Positions 8,899-17,667 of a stretch of 64,000 nt of DNA are shown piece by piece; position 1 is the first letter of the stretch; each line of letters starts with the position of its first letter. The translations under genes and the position numbers were made by a program. The DNA is from Bacteroidota bacterium (lineage in GTDB: Bacteria > Bacteroidota > Bacteroidia > Bacteroidales > CAIWKO01): NCBI GenBank assembly GCA_037133915.1, contig JBAXND010000015.1:1-64000 (forward strand). Direction: 5' to 3'. Below the pieces are notes generated by a model that worked only from the letters and a program-made list of their open reading frames with translations, had not been told where the DNA came from and ran no database searches.

Positions 8899-10557
8899 TT
8901 ACTTTGTGCTGAGCAGTTCACGGGCAGTTTTCAGTGCAGCGTCCGAATAATTTTCGCCGCTGAGCATCTGTGCAATTTCCTGCTCGCGTTCACTTTCTGT
9001 GAGTTTGCGAATATAAGAACGTGTCAGTCCGCCTTCATTCTTTTTATAAACGAAATAATGGTTTTTGCCCATACCGGCAATTTGCGGCAAATGCGTAATC
9101 GCTACAACCTGCATAAAATCGGCCATTCCGGAAAGTATCTTACCCACTTTGCCGGCAGTTTCGCCCGATACGCCGCTGTCTATTTCGTCAAATATAATTG
9201 TAGGAAGCAGGCTGCGCTGCGATACCAGCGATTTTACCGCAAGCATCAGGCGCGACAATTCGCCGCCACTGGCTACTTTCGACAGACCTTTTGGCTCCAT
9301 GCCTTTATTGGCGGTGAACAGAAATGTGATATGGTCGAAGCCTTCCGGTTTAAGTGATGTTGAAATTTCATGGGCAATTTTAAGCTGAGCGTCGGGCATA
9401 CCAAGCAGCTTGAGAACAGCCGCCAGCTTTTTCTCCATCTGCGGAATGGCTTTTTTGCGAGCTTCCGAAAGTTTGGATGCAATGCCGGTGCAGCTTTCAG
9501 TCTGATTTTCGATTGTGCCTCTGAGTTCAGCAATCTGCGTTTCAAGCGAAACTATAGCCAACAATTTATCGTCCAGTTCATTCTTCAGCGTAAGCAGTTC
9601 ATTCACGGTAGAAACCCTGTGTTTGTGCTGCAGACGGTACAACAGGTCGAGCCTTGCATTCACAGTTTCCATGCGTGCCGGGTCGTGCTGAATTTTATCT
9701 TCAAGAGCGGCAGTTTCGCCGGCAATATCTTTTATTTCGATGTAGGTTGTTTTCAACCGGTCGGTGAGCGCAGCAATATCGGCATGGTAGCGCGCCACCT
9801 GGTCAAGCTGATTAATCGTTTCGGCTAGGGTACCGAGTAAATTTAAATCGTCACCCGAAAATGCGTTTGTAACTTTAGAAAGCGTAATACTGATTGTTTC
9901 TGCATGGCTGAGAACGGCCTGTTCGGCTTCAAGGTTCTCCTGTTCGTTTTCTTTCAGAGCAGCATTGTCAAGTTCATCAAACAGAAAACGAAAGTAATCC
10001 TGATCTGTACGGGCCTGCAGTTCTTTTTTTTCCAACTCCTGCATTTGCCGCTGGAAATTCATCAGCGTATTGTATTCGGCTTTGTATTTTTTGAGTAAGG
10101 CATTATGTCCGACAAAGCCGTCGATAACAGAAAGCTGGAACGAATGTTCGTTTACCGAAAGATTTTTATGCTGGGAATGAATATCAACAAGTCTGTCGGA
10201 GATTTCTTTAAGAATGTTAAGATTAACCGGCGTATCGTTAATAAAGGCTCTTGATTTTCCTTCGGGCGTAATTTCTCTGCGCAGTATGGCCGTGTCGCCG
10301 GCATCAAGGTCATTCTCAGCAAAAAAGTCATCGAGGTTATAATCCTTTATCAGGAAAACGCCTTCAATAATACACTTTCTGGATTTGTCTGATAATACCT
10401 GCGAATCGGCCCGTTGACCAAGAATAAGACCCAGTGCTCCCAGTAATATGGATTTGCCTGCACCGGTTTCGCCGGTAATAATTGAAAAGCCATCTTCAAA
10501 ATCAATTTCCAGCTTATCGATGAGCGCGTAATTTTCTACTGAAAGGTGCTGCAGCAT
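8899..10557 (-). CDS. recN: DNA repair protein RecN
   Basis: An SMC-like ATPase for double-strand break repair. It begins MLQHLSVENYALIDKLEIDF and has Walker A GETGAGKS, RREITPEGKSRAFIND, and LVDIHSQHKN (Q-loop region). A long coiled coil follows, then the C-terminal ATPase half with SKVASGGELSRLMLAVKS (signature), TIIFDEIDSGVSGETA (Walker B) and VVAITHLPQIAG. At 552 residues it is full length. It sits between porD (20-base gap) and fabI (11-base gap) in a conserved Bacteroidota cluster. No LexA-type operator would be expected at this internal position and none was seen. Confidence 0.96.
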   Translation of the reverse strand: MLQHLSVENYALIDKLEIDFEDGFSIITGETGAGKSILLGALGLILGQRADSQVLSDKSRKCIIEGVFLIKDYNLDDFFAENDLDAGDTAILRREITPEGKSRAFINDTPVNLNILKEISDRLVDIHSQHKNLSVNEHSFQLSVIDGFVGHNALLKKYKAEYNTLMNFQRQMQELEKKELQARTDQDYFRFLFDELDNAALKENEQENLEAEQAVLSHAETISITLSKVTNAFSGDDLNLLGTLAETINQLDQVARYHADIAALTDRLKTTYIEIKDIAGETAALEDKIQHDPARMETVNARLDLLYRLQHKHRVSTVNELLTLKNELDDKLLAIVSLETQIAELRGTIENQTESCTGIASKLSEARKKAIPQMEKKLAAVLKLLGMPDAQLKIAHEISTSLKPEGFDHITFLFTANKGMEPKGLSKVASGGELSRLMLAVKSLVSQRSLLPTIIFDEIDSGVSGETAGKVGKILSGMADFMQVVAITHLPQIAGMGKNHYFVYKKNEGGLTRSYIRKLTESEREQEIAQMLSGENYSDAALKTARELLSTK

Positions 10558-10577
10558 GATTCCGGTAATTGAATTGA

Positions 10578-11498
10578 TTATTTTATCCCAGCGGCGTTCA
10601 GAATCTTATTATTATAATCGCCCGAATGAGCAGGGTCAATTTCCTTAAGAAGATTCACAATTTTAGGTTTGTCGTTGGCCGGAGCGTTGGAATAAATATT
10701 TATAAGTTCGTCGCGCTTGGTATCAATAAACAACTGAATAAGATACAATCCGGGTTTATCGCGGTTCACCATCTGAACTTTTTCTAAACCTGCAGTAATT
10801 TGTGCACGTCCCAGTTCAACATTTTCTTTCATCGCATCTAAACCTTTCAGGTGGTACAGATATAAGCATTCTCTTATCGGTGAATACGATTTATTCAGCA
10901 GGTTTTCGATAATCCAGTAGCGGTTTTTCTTGCTCTCGTATGCTTTCCAACCTTTGTCGGCAGTATTTTGCGCGTTATTTACAATGGTCTGGCATTTATT
11001 ATAGTAAGGAGAGCCGCCATATACCGAATAGGAATCAAAATCAAGTCCGATAATCAAATTTGCATAAAATGCCAGTACTGAAGTGAGATTAGACTGAAAG
11101 CTGTTTTCATCGAAATCAAGCGGTGTTGATTCAAGATATTTGAACTGAAAATCTTTATCGAGCAGGTTGAGCATTACCGAATTGTACGATGACTGGAAGA
11201 TAGGACGGCGCGACTGCACCTGAATCGTGCCTTTAAATTCTTCGTTCGAAATCCTTTCGGACAGCGTAATCAGAATGCTGCATTCAATACGTTCTTCAAT
11301 TTTATAAACGTAGCCCGTCCATTTGCGCTCGTTCATAAATTCACGGATTGCCTTCTGAAGGTTTTCGTAAACACTTTTATCCGAACCTTCAATTTGCTGC
11401 GAATTGACCGTAACCATGCAGTTGAGTTCCTGCGCCATTGCCATCGGAACAATGAACAGCAGTATTAAAGAAGCCAGAAGTTTTTTCATACGTTGCAT
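10578..11498 (-). CDS. porD: Type IX secretion accessory protein PorD (DUF4835)
   Basis: An exported protein with a clear signal peptide (MKKLLASLILLFIVPMAMAQ), followed by ELNCMVTVNSQQIEGSDKSVYENL, NERKWTGYVYKIEERIEC and the conserved core with YNSVMLNLLDKDFQFKYLE. This is DUF4835, named PorD because of its association with the T9SS; the molecular role is not settled. Length (306 residues) is typical. The window encodes several T9SS cargo proteins but no other machine component, so this is the one secretion-system gene here. ATG 11489 (MKKLLAS) is an equally good start. Neighbours are coaBC (13-base gap) and recN. Confidence 0.85.
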   Translation of the reverse strand: MQRMKKLLASLILLFIVPMAMAQELNCMVTVNSQQIEGSDKSVYENLQKAIREFMNERKWTGYVYKIEERIECSILITLSERISNEEFKGTIQVQSRRPIFQSSYNSVMLNLLDKDFQFKYLESTPLDFDENSFQSNLTSVLAFYANLIIGLDFDSYSVYGGSPYYNKCQTIVNNAQNTADKGWKAYESKKNRYWIIENLLNKSYSPIRECLYLYHLKGLDAMKENVELGRAQITAGLEKVQMVNRDKPGLYLIQLFIDTKRDELINIYSNAPANDKPKIVNLLKEIDPAHSGDYNNKILNAAGIK

Positions 11499-11511
11499 CT
11501 GAACAAATATA

Positions 11512-12723
11512 CTATTTTTTTTCCTTCAGGATATTTTCAATTTCATCAATAATATCGGCAGCAACTTCAGCTTTAGATTTGAGGGGAAATTCCTTCTCAC
11601 ATCCATCAGCCTTGAGTATGCTGATTTTATTGGTCGAATGCCCAAAACCGGCACCTGCATCCCGCAGCGAATTAAGAACGATGAAGTCGAGGTTTTTATT
11701 ATGCAGTTTTTTCAAAGCGTTGCCGCGTTCATTTTCTGTTTCAAGGGCAAACCCGGCAAGTACCTGATTTGCCGACCTGAGTTTCCCCAAGGTTCCGAGA
11801 ATATCGATGGTTGGCTTCAGCTCAAGCGTTATCGGCGCCTTACCATCTTTCTTGATTTTATTTTCGAGCGGATGGGCGGGTGTATAATCGGCAACCGCTG
11901 CCGCCATAACAACGATATCCGATGCTGCGAAAACGCCGGAGCATTTTTCAAACATTTCCGCGGCAGAAGTAACTTTTATGAGATGTATATTTCTGTGTGA
12001 TATTTCTATATTGGATGGCCCGCAGACAAGGGTTACATCTGCGCCGCGCATGGCAAGTCCGCGGGCAATTTCAATGCCCATTCTGCCACCTGATTGGTTG
12101 CCTATAAAACGAACGGGGTCGATAGCTTCATGAGTCGGGCCGGCCGTAACAAGAGCCGTTTTACCTATCAGCAGGGATTTTTTTTTTAACCCTTCGGCCA
12201 GAATGGCGAGGATTTGCTCCGGTTCTTCCATGCGGCCTGCGCCGCAAAGTCCGCTGGCAAGTTCTCCTTCTTGAGGCTCAATGAGGATATTACCGTATGA
12301 TTGAAGTGCTGCAATATTTTTTTGGGTGGAAGGATGCCGGTACATATCCAAATCCATGGCAGGAGCAAAATACACCGGGCATTTTGCAGCAAGATAAGTT
12401 GCCACAAGCAGATTATCGGCAAGTCCGTTTGCCATTTTGCCAAGTGTGTTGGCGGTGACCGGTGCCAGCACAATAGCATCGGCCCAGTTGCCCATTTCCA
12501 CATGGCTGTTCCATTTGCCATTGGCGGGGTCGAACCCGTTGCACATCACCGGATGCAGCGAAAGTGTAGAAAGTGTAAGCGGGGTAACAAAATCGCGGGC
12601 AGCAGGTGTCATCAGTACCTGCACCTCTGCCCCATTTTTAATCAGCAAACGCACAAGTAAAGGAATTTTATAGGCAGCAATGCTTCCCGTAATTCCCAGA
12701 ATAATCTTTTTGCCCTGTAGCAT
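11512..12723 (-). CDS. coaBC: Bifunctional phosphopantothenoylcysteine decarboxylase / phosphopantothenate-cysteine ligase
   Basis: Catalyses two consecutive steps of coenzyme A synthesis. The N-terminal CoaC flavoprotein domain shows ILGITGSIAAYK, a histidine in NSHVEMGNWAD, APVTANTLGKMANGLADNLL and PAMDLDMYRHPS. The CoaB domain starts at ALVTAGPTHEAIDPVRFIGN and continues with GRMG and MAAAVADYTP, ending with GAGFGHSTNKISIL. The first 13 codons of the longest frame run over the end of rpoZ; ATG 12723 (MLQGKKIILG) removes that overlap, leaves a 10-base gap and matches family starts, so it is used here. Fourth-to-last gene of the minus-strand cluster. Confidence 0.95.
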   Translation of the reverse strand: MLQGKKIILGITGSIAAYKIPLLVRLLIKNGAEVQVLMTPAARDFVTPLTLSTLSLHPVMCNGFDPANGKWNSHVEMGNWADAIVLAPVTANTLGKMANGLADNLLVATYLAAKCPVYFAPAMDLDMYRHPSTQKNIAALQSYGNILIEPQEGELASGLCGAGRMEEPEQILAILAEGLKKKSLLIGKTALVTAGPTHEAIDPVRFIGNQSGGRMGIEIARGLAMRGADVTLVCGPSNIEISHRNIHLIKVTSAAEMFEKCSGVFAASDIVVMAAAVADYTPAHPLENKIKKDGKAPITLELKPTIDILGTLGKLRSANQVLAGFALETENERGNALKKLHNKNLDFIVLNSLRDAGAGFGHSTNKISILKADGCEKEFPLKSKAEVAADIIDEIENILKEKK

Positions 12724-12733
12724 TGCGATGCTT

Positions 12734-13072
12734 TTATAAAGTGCTTTCCTGAATCTCGGCAAGAGGATTTCTTACATAAATCTGGTCGTGCAAAAACTCA
12801 TTGATAGCAAGTAATGTCGGCTTGGGAAGGCGTTCGTAGAATTTAGCGATTTCAATCTGCTCGCGATTTTCAAAGATCTCTTCAAGATTATCGGTGTTGG
12901 TGCCGAACTCTTCAATCTTGCCGTTCAGCTCTTCTTTAATCTCCGAAGCAATCTGATTGGCTCTTTTGGAAAGGATAACCACAGCTTCGTAAATATTGCT
13001 GTAATTTTTTGTGAAGTCAGAAATGTTGCGTGTAACGGCTACCGGTTCTGTTTTTACTTTTTTATAATCCAT
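12734..13072 (-). CDS. rpoZ: DNA-directed RNA polymerase omega subunit, Bacteroidota type
   Basis: A 112-residue protein matching the Bacteroidota omega: VTRNISDFTKNYSNIYEAV, then VILSKRANQIASEIKEEL and a C-terminal RLPKPTLLAINEFLHDQIYVRNP. Omega helps assemble and stabilise RNA polymerase by binding beta-prime. The ANQI(A/S) motif corresponds to the helix shared with other bacterial omegas, but the long C-terminal extension is phylum-specific. It lies between bamD (9-base gap) and coaBC (10-base gap), the standard order. Confidence 0.9.
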   Translation of the reverse strand: MDYKKVKTEPVAVTRNISDFTKNYSNIYEAVVILSKRANQIASEIKEELNGKIEEFGTNTDNLEEIFENREQIEIAKFYERLPKPTLLAINEFLHDQIYVRNPLAEIQESTL

Positions 13073-13081
13073 ATCGCTATT

Positions 13082-13900
13082 TTATGATTTTTTCGTTTTG
13101 GGTGGTTTACTCAACTCTTTGGTAATGCTTTTATAAATTACATTTGCCTGGTTGAGGTATTTTGTTGTCGGATAGGTTGACAACAGCGCATTATAGGCAT
13201 CCGCTGAAGCGCTAAACCGCTCCTTTTTCTTATTTTCTATGCTGTTTAGAGCATACAGGTATTGTGATTTGAGAATGTAGAAATAGGCATCTTCCCTGAA
13301 GCGGGTATCCGGGAATTCCTTCAGCAGATTTTTAAAAGAGATAACTGCTGCAGGGTAACTTTCAATTTTCAGATAAAGCCGTGCCACTTCATATGATTTT
13401 TGTTCCAGCTTGCCTCTGAGGTCGTCAATGAGTTTGTTGCAGTCTTTTACACGCTCGCTTTTCGGGTATTGGTCAACAAATAACTGAAGTCCTTTGATGG
13501 CTTCAATGGTTATGGTTTGATCCAGACTGTAATCAGGTGAATATAGAGATTGGCAGAAAGCGCTCATATAGAGGCATTCTTCAGTGTATTTACTGGTGGG
13601 AAAGGTAGAGGTAAATTTAAGAAAATAATAACCTGCCTGCAGATAATCACCCTGACCGTAATAGCAGAAAGCATTGTAGTAATTTATCTTTTCGGAGGTG
13701 TCGTTTCCGCGATAATAAATCAGCAGTTCATCAAAAAGCTGCAGTGCACGATGGTAATCGCCTTTGTTATAATATCCAACGGCCATTTTGTACTTATACG
13801 ACGTATTGGTACTCTTAAGCACCTGACGATAGCTGGTACAGGAGTATAACAATATGACTGTCAGCAATATAAATGTAAAGGTGACGGCTTTTTTAAACAT
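13082..13900 (-). CDS. bamD: Outer membrane assembly lipoprotein BamD
   Basis: A lipoprotein with signal sequence and lipobox (TVILLYSC, cysteine at residue 21) followed by TPR-like helices: YKMAVGYYNKGDYHRALQLFDELL, ENAFCYYGQGDYLQAGYYF-type repeats and TSTFPTSKYTEECLYM. BamD is an essential partner of BamA in inserting outer membrane beta-barrels. Length (272 residues) and repeats fit the YfiO/BamD family. The end is basic (SKPPKTKKS). It is the first gene of the minus-strand cluster and is preceded by a -7 box only a few bases upstream, implying a very short leader. Confidence 0.9.
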   Translation of the reverse strand: MFKKAVTFTFILLTVILLYSCTSYRQVLKSTNTSYKYKMAVGYYNKGDYHRALQLFDELLIYYRGNDTSEKINYYNAFCYYGQGDYLQAGYYFLKFTSTFPTSKYTEECLYMSAFCQSLYSPDYSLDQTITIEAIKGLQLFVDQYPKSERVKDCNKLIDDLRGKLEQKSYEVARLYLKIESYPAAVISFKNLLKEFPDTRFREDAYFYILKSQYLYALNSIENKKKERFSASADAYNALLSTYPTTKYLNQANVIYKSITKELSKPPKTKKS

Positions 13901-13905
13901 GGGCG

Positions 13906-13913
13906 CAAAATTA
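13906..13913 (-). promoter_or_regulatory. -7 box TAATTTTG before bamD
   Basis: On the minus strand this is an exact TAnnTTTG match. It ends 6 bases before the bamD start, so the transcript would be nearly leaderless, or the match is fortuitous and the true promoter lies further upstream. Confidence 0.4.
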
Positions 13914-14056
13914 GTACAATTAATTGAATATTAAAACATCAAAATGCACATATTATTATACAGAGGTGATTTTTTTAATGAAATCCGAATCAAAACCGTT
14001 ACGTATCTAAGTCGATTAGGTGTGTAAAATATGTCGGATATTCAAAGCAGCCGAAC

Positions 14057-14914
14057 TTACGAAAACGCAATGAGCAAAATGGCCGCTACGGCCGATGCGA
14101 TTCCTATCCAGTTTATCAGCCTGAGTTTTTCGCGGAACAGCAGCAATCCGCTTAAGGCGCTTAATATCACAATGCTGACGTTGAAAACAGGTACAAACAC
14201 GGAAATGTCGAAATTGGTCAGTCCGAGGAAAAAGAAATAGGTCGCGCCCCAGTTTGCCAGTCCGAGTAAAATACCGGCAATGATACTTTTAATATCCGGC
14301 CATTTCTTTTTTATGATAATCCGGATTACCAGTACCAAAAGTCCCATCAGCAGTGATATTCCGAAAGTACAGGCAAGAAAAAAAGTAATATTTTCATTCG
14401 GGATATACCATGCCTGAGCTATTTTAAAGAGGGAATCATTGGCTCCGTTACCGACAAAGAGCAGAAACGGCAGAAACAGGTATTTCCATTCAATTTTACC
14501 GGCTTTTTCCTTTTTAAACGTGAGCCAGAAAGCAACCAATGCCAGTATTACACCAATGATTTTCAGCGCATTCATGCTTTCTCTAAACATCAGTATACCA
14601 ATCATTACCGGAATAACTGCCGACATTTTTCCGGTAACGGCCGAAATGGCAATGCCCACTTTTTGCGTTGACAATGCATAAATCAGAAAGGTGATGATGA
14701 GCGATGCACCGGCGGCTAGAGCCACCCAAAACCATGGCTGACCGATAATCGTTGCGGGACTCATCCTTACAGGTGAGAGAAAAAAGCCAAAACAGGCAGC
14801 AACCGCGTAATTGACCGTGATGGCAACCAGATTATCCACTTTATACCGATCAAAAAGTTTGAACAATAACATGATGGTTGTCGTGAACATTATGGCCAGT
14901 AATAAATAGAGCAT
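14057..14914 (-). CDS. EamA/DMT-family transporter
   Basis: A 285-residue integral membrane protein with about ten hydrophobic segments in two homologous halves, the drug/metabolite transporter layout. The ends of the halves show ISAVTGKMSAVIPVMIGILMFRE and VFNVSIVILSALSGLLLFREKL, both in the form (P/F)V-hydrophobic-FRE typical of EamA domains. The substrate cannot be predicted. It follows the cysteine desulfurase gene by 57 bases on the same strand and may be its operon partner. The run of 156 bases between its stop and bamD holds only the bamD promoter region. Confidence 0.85.
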   Translation of the reverse strand: MLYLLLAIMFTTTIMLLFKLFDRYKVDNLVAITVNYAVAACFGFFLSPVRMSPATIIGQPWFWVALAAGASLIITFLIYALSTQKVGIAISAVTGKMSAVIPVMIGILMFRESMNALKIIGVILALVAFWLTFKKEKAGKIEWKYLFLPFLLFVGNGANDSLFKIAQAWYIPNENITFFLACTFGISLLMGLLVLVIRIIIKKKWPDIKSIIAGILLGLANWGATYFFFLGLTNFDISVFVPVFNVSIVILSALSGLLLFREKLRLINWIGIASAVAAILLIAFS

Positions 14915-14971
14915 ACGATGGTATTTTTGGTAATTAATATGAAGAAATCTGAACGCGGCATTCGCGCATCG

Positions 14972-16126
14972 CTACTTATAAGCCTTCTTTAAGACTTCGA
15001 TAAATTGATCTACTTCTTCAAACGTATTATAACGGCTGAACGAAATCCTGATAACAGGCAGTTCGTGATTCTTTCCCAAGGCGTCCATAACATGAGAAGT
15101 GCCGAGCGCGCCCGATGAGCAGGCACTTCCGCCCGAAACAGCCACACCGTCCATATCCAATCGCTGTAAAAGCATTTCTGAGCGGGATTTGGTCGGCAAT
15201 GAAACCGACAACAGATTGATAAGCCCGTTTGATTCGCAATCGCCGTTAAAAATCGCTCCTGAAAAATTCAATTTCAACGCTTCAATCATTCGGTTTTTAA
15301 GTGCCCGTAAATGCGCCGTTTTTTCATCAAAAGAAGCATACGAAACCTCCATGGCTTTTGCAATGCCGGCGATACCGTAAATATTCTCGGTTCCGGAGCG
15401 CATTTCGCGTTCCTGCCCGCCTCCATAAATAAGCGGACTAATTGTAACATCTTTGTTGATATACAAAATTCCGATTCCTTTCGGGCCGTGAAATTTGTGT
15501 CCTGAGCAGGCTGCAAAATGGATTCCGGAGTTAGCCAGGTTGAGCTTCATTTTGCCGACTGCCTGAACAGCATCGGTTAGAAAAAGAGCATCATTTTTAT
15601 GGCATAATTCAGCTACTTCTTTATACGGAAGCAGATTCCCGATTTCATTATTCGCGAGCATCAGGCACACCATACTTTTTTCATTTTCAGAAAGTAACTC
15701 CTCAAGATGAATGAGTGAAACATGCCCGGCAGCGTCGGTATTCACAAAATGAACGTTCGCCCATCCCCTTTTGTCAATGATTTCCAGCGTATGAAGCACT
15801 GCGTGATGCTCGAGGCGGCTTGAAATGATGTTCTTGATTCGGCTGTCCAAAACTGCACTAAATAATACCGTGTTTAGTGCTTCGGTACCCGATGAGGTAA
15901 AAAATATTTCAGCCGGACTGACTTTTAATATTCCGGCAACAGTAAGGCGAGCATCCTCAATAAGTACGCGTGCTTTGCGACCCAGAGCATGTGTAGACGA
16001 TGGATTCCCCGGAATTTCGGTCATTACCTGATGCATCACCGAAATTACTTCGGGGGCAAGAGGAGTGGTTGCCGCGTTATCAAAGTATATCATTTTTTTA
16101 AGCAAAGGCAATTTCCCCTTTGTCAA
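14972..16126 (-). CDS. Cysteine desulfurase (NifS/IscS class V aminotransferase)
   Basis: A PLP enzyme converting cysteine to alanine with release of persulfide sulfur for Fe-S clusters and thiolation. Motifs: MIYFDNAATTPLAPEV near the start, GNPSSTHALGRKAR, TSSGTEALN, LEHHAVLHT, the PLP lysine K211 in SGHKFHGPKG, RSGTENI, and the catalytic cysteine C336 in SGGSACSSGA. The active-site loop is short, as in group II NifS-like enzymes. The longest start overlaps glmM by four bases (ATGA); ATG 16093 (MIYFDNAATT) is the alternative and fits family starts. No iscU/sufE gene is adjacent, so a housekeeping NifS-like role is assumed. Confidence 0.92.
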   Translation of the reverse strand: MTKGKLPLLKKMIYFDNAATTPLAPEVISVMHQVMTEIPGNPSSTHALGRKARVLIEDARLTVAGILKVSPAEIFFTSSGTEALNTVLFSAVLDSRIKNIISSRLEHHAVLHTLEIIDKRGWANVHFVNTDAAGHVSLIHLEELLSENEKSMVCLMLANNEIGNLLPYKEVAELCHKNDALFLTDAVQAVGKMKLNLANSGIHFAACSGHKFHGPKGIGILYINKDVTISPLIYGGGQEREMRSGTENIYGIAGIAKAMEVSYASFDEKTAHLRALKNRMIEALKLNFSGAIFNGDCESNGLINLLSVSLPTKSRSEMLLQRLDMDGVAVSGGSACSSGALGTSHVMDALGKNHELPVIRISFSRYNTFEEVDQFIEVLKKAYK

Positions 16127-17529
16127 TCTTCGGTGTTTATTTTTAGGATTTCGCGAATATCCTGAACAAATTTGCGTGCCAGATGTTCTGCTTTGGACGT
16201 TGAATCGCTTTCAGAATAAATACGAATAATAGATTCAGTGTTTGAGCGGCGCAGATGCACCCATTCGGTAGGGCTCACATCAATGCGAACGCCGTCTATC
16301 AATGAGTGCGGCATACTTTTATATTTTTCGCGCAGCTTATCAAGAATCAGTGCCGTATCGGTATCTTTCGAAACTTCAATTTTATTTTTCGACATGAAAT
16401 AATTCGGGTAAGTAGCCCGAAGTGTGGAACAGCTTTTTCCGAAGCGCGCCAGATGACTCAGAAACAGTGCAATCCCCACCAAAGCGTCGCGTCCGTAGTG
16501 CAGTTCCGGGAATATAACACCGCCATTACCTTCACCGCCAATCACGGCATTGGTTTTTTTCATCATGTCAACCACATTTACTTCGCCGACAGCCGAAGGT
16601 GTGTATGTACCTCCGTGCTTTATAGTGAGGTCGCGCAAAGCAGAAGTTGACGACAGATTAGAAACGGTGTTGCCGGCTTTATTTTTAAGTACATAATCAG
16701 CCACGGCAACCAGGGTATATTCTTCGCCGAACATTTCGCCGTCTTCGCACACAATAGCAAGGCGGTCAACGTCGGGGTCAACTACAAAACCGACATCGTT
16801 GTTATTTTTAGTAACCGTTGCCGAAAGCTCCTGAAGGTTCTCGGGCAATGGCTCCGGGTTATGCGGGAAGCGGCCGTCGGGCTCGCAGTAAAGCTCCGTG
16901 ACTTTGGTAACGCCAAGTGCTTTAAGAAGACGCGGCAGCACTATTCCACCGGTTGAATTTACGCAATCGATGGCTACGGAGAAATTTGCTTTTTTGATAG
17001 CATCAACATCCACCAGCGGAAGGTCCACAACTTTCCGTATGTGCATGTCAATCATCGCATCATTCATGGTATTATGTCCGATACCAATAATTTCGGCATA
17101 TAACGGAACATTATTTTCTGCAATTCTGAGCAGTTCTGTAGCCTGTTCGTTATTCAGAAATTCGCCTGAACTGCAAAGCAGTTTCAGGGCGTTCCAGTGC
17201 TTCGGATTATGGCTGGCAGTAATAATGATACCGCCATCGGCTTTTAGCTCGGTAACCGCCATTTCAACGGTGGGTGTTGTACTGAGTCCAATATCGACAG
17301 AGTCAGCGCCCATGGCATTTAACGTGCCTGTTACCAAGCGGTTAACCATATCGCCTGAAAGGCGTGCATCACGGCCAACAACGATAAGCGGTTTCTTTTT
17401 ACCACTTTCAGTAAGAATAAACGAGGCGAAGGCTGAGGTATATTTTACGATATCCATGGGGCTGAGGCCGTCGCCCGGTTTTCCTCCTATTGTGCCTCTG
17501 ATCCCGGAAATAGATTTGATAAGTGTCAT
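16123..17529 (-). CDS. glmM: Phosphoglucosamine mutase (phosphohexomutase family)
   Basis: An alpha-D-phosphohexomutase. GlmM interconverts glucosamine-6-P and glucosamine-1-P for UDP-GlcNAc and thus peptidoglycan and lipid A. Seen: SISGIRGTIGG at the start, GRDARLSGD, the phosphoserine loop TASHNPKHWN with active serine S106, the metal loop DPDVDRLAIV, the sugar loop GGEGNGGVIFPE and the phosphate-binding end RRSNTESIIRIYSE. Length is 468 residues. The Bacteroidota enzyme is generally annotated GlmM, though phosphomannomutase/phosphoglucomutase activity cannot be excluded from sequence alone. It leads a minus-strand unit with the cysteine desulfurase (4-base overlap). Confidence 0.9.
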   Translation of the reverse strand: MTLIKSISGIRGTIGGKPGDGLSPMDIVKYTSAFASFILTESGKKKPLIVVGRDARLSGDMVNRLVTGTLNAMGADSVDIGLSTTPTVEMAVTELKADGGIIITASHNPKHWNALKLLCSSGEFLNNEQATELLRIAENNVPLYAEIIGIGHNTMNDAMIDMHIRKVVDLPLVDVDAIKKANFSVAIDCVNSTGGIVLPRLLKALGVTKVTELYCEPDGRFPHNPEPLPENLQELSATVTKNNNDVGFVVDPDVDRLAIVCEDGEMFGEEYTLVAVADYVLKNKAGNTVSNLSSTSALRDLTIKHGGTYTPSAVGEVNVVDMMKKTNAVIGGEGNGGVIFPELHYGRDALVGIALFLSHLARFGKSCSTLRATYPNYFMSKNKIEVSKDTDTALILDKLREKYKSMPHSLIDGVRIDVSPTEWVHLRRSNTESIIRIYSESDSTSKAEHLARKFVQDIREILKINTED

Positions 17530-17640
17530 AGGTCATTTTGTGGCAAAAATAATGCTTATCCGTCTATTTGAAGCGCATTGACAGTAAATAATTATAAACA
17601 GTTGTTTACAAATTTCCTTACTTTTCTTGCATTTTATTCG

Positions 17641-17648
17641 TAATTTTG
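17641..17648 (+). promoter_or_regulatory. -7 box TAATTTTG for the TPR-comA unit
   Basis: Exact TAnnTTTG match 20 bases upstream of ATG 17668, in the divergent gap with glmM. Confidence 0.55.
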
Positions 17649-17667
17649 TACTTTAGATTATTATTTG

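Noticed and set aside
9370..9828. 152-residue plus-strand frame within recN
   Set aside because: Shadow of the recN coding sequence, with no domain or promoter.
16898..17581. 227-residue plus-strand frame antisense to glmM
   Set aside because: glmM carries all catalytic motifs on the minus strand; the antisense frame has none.
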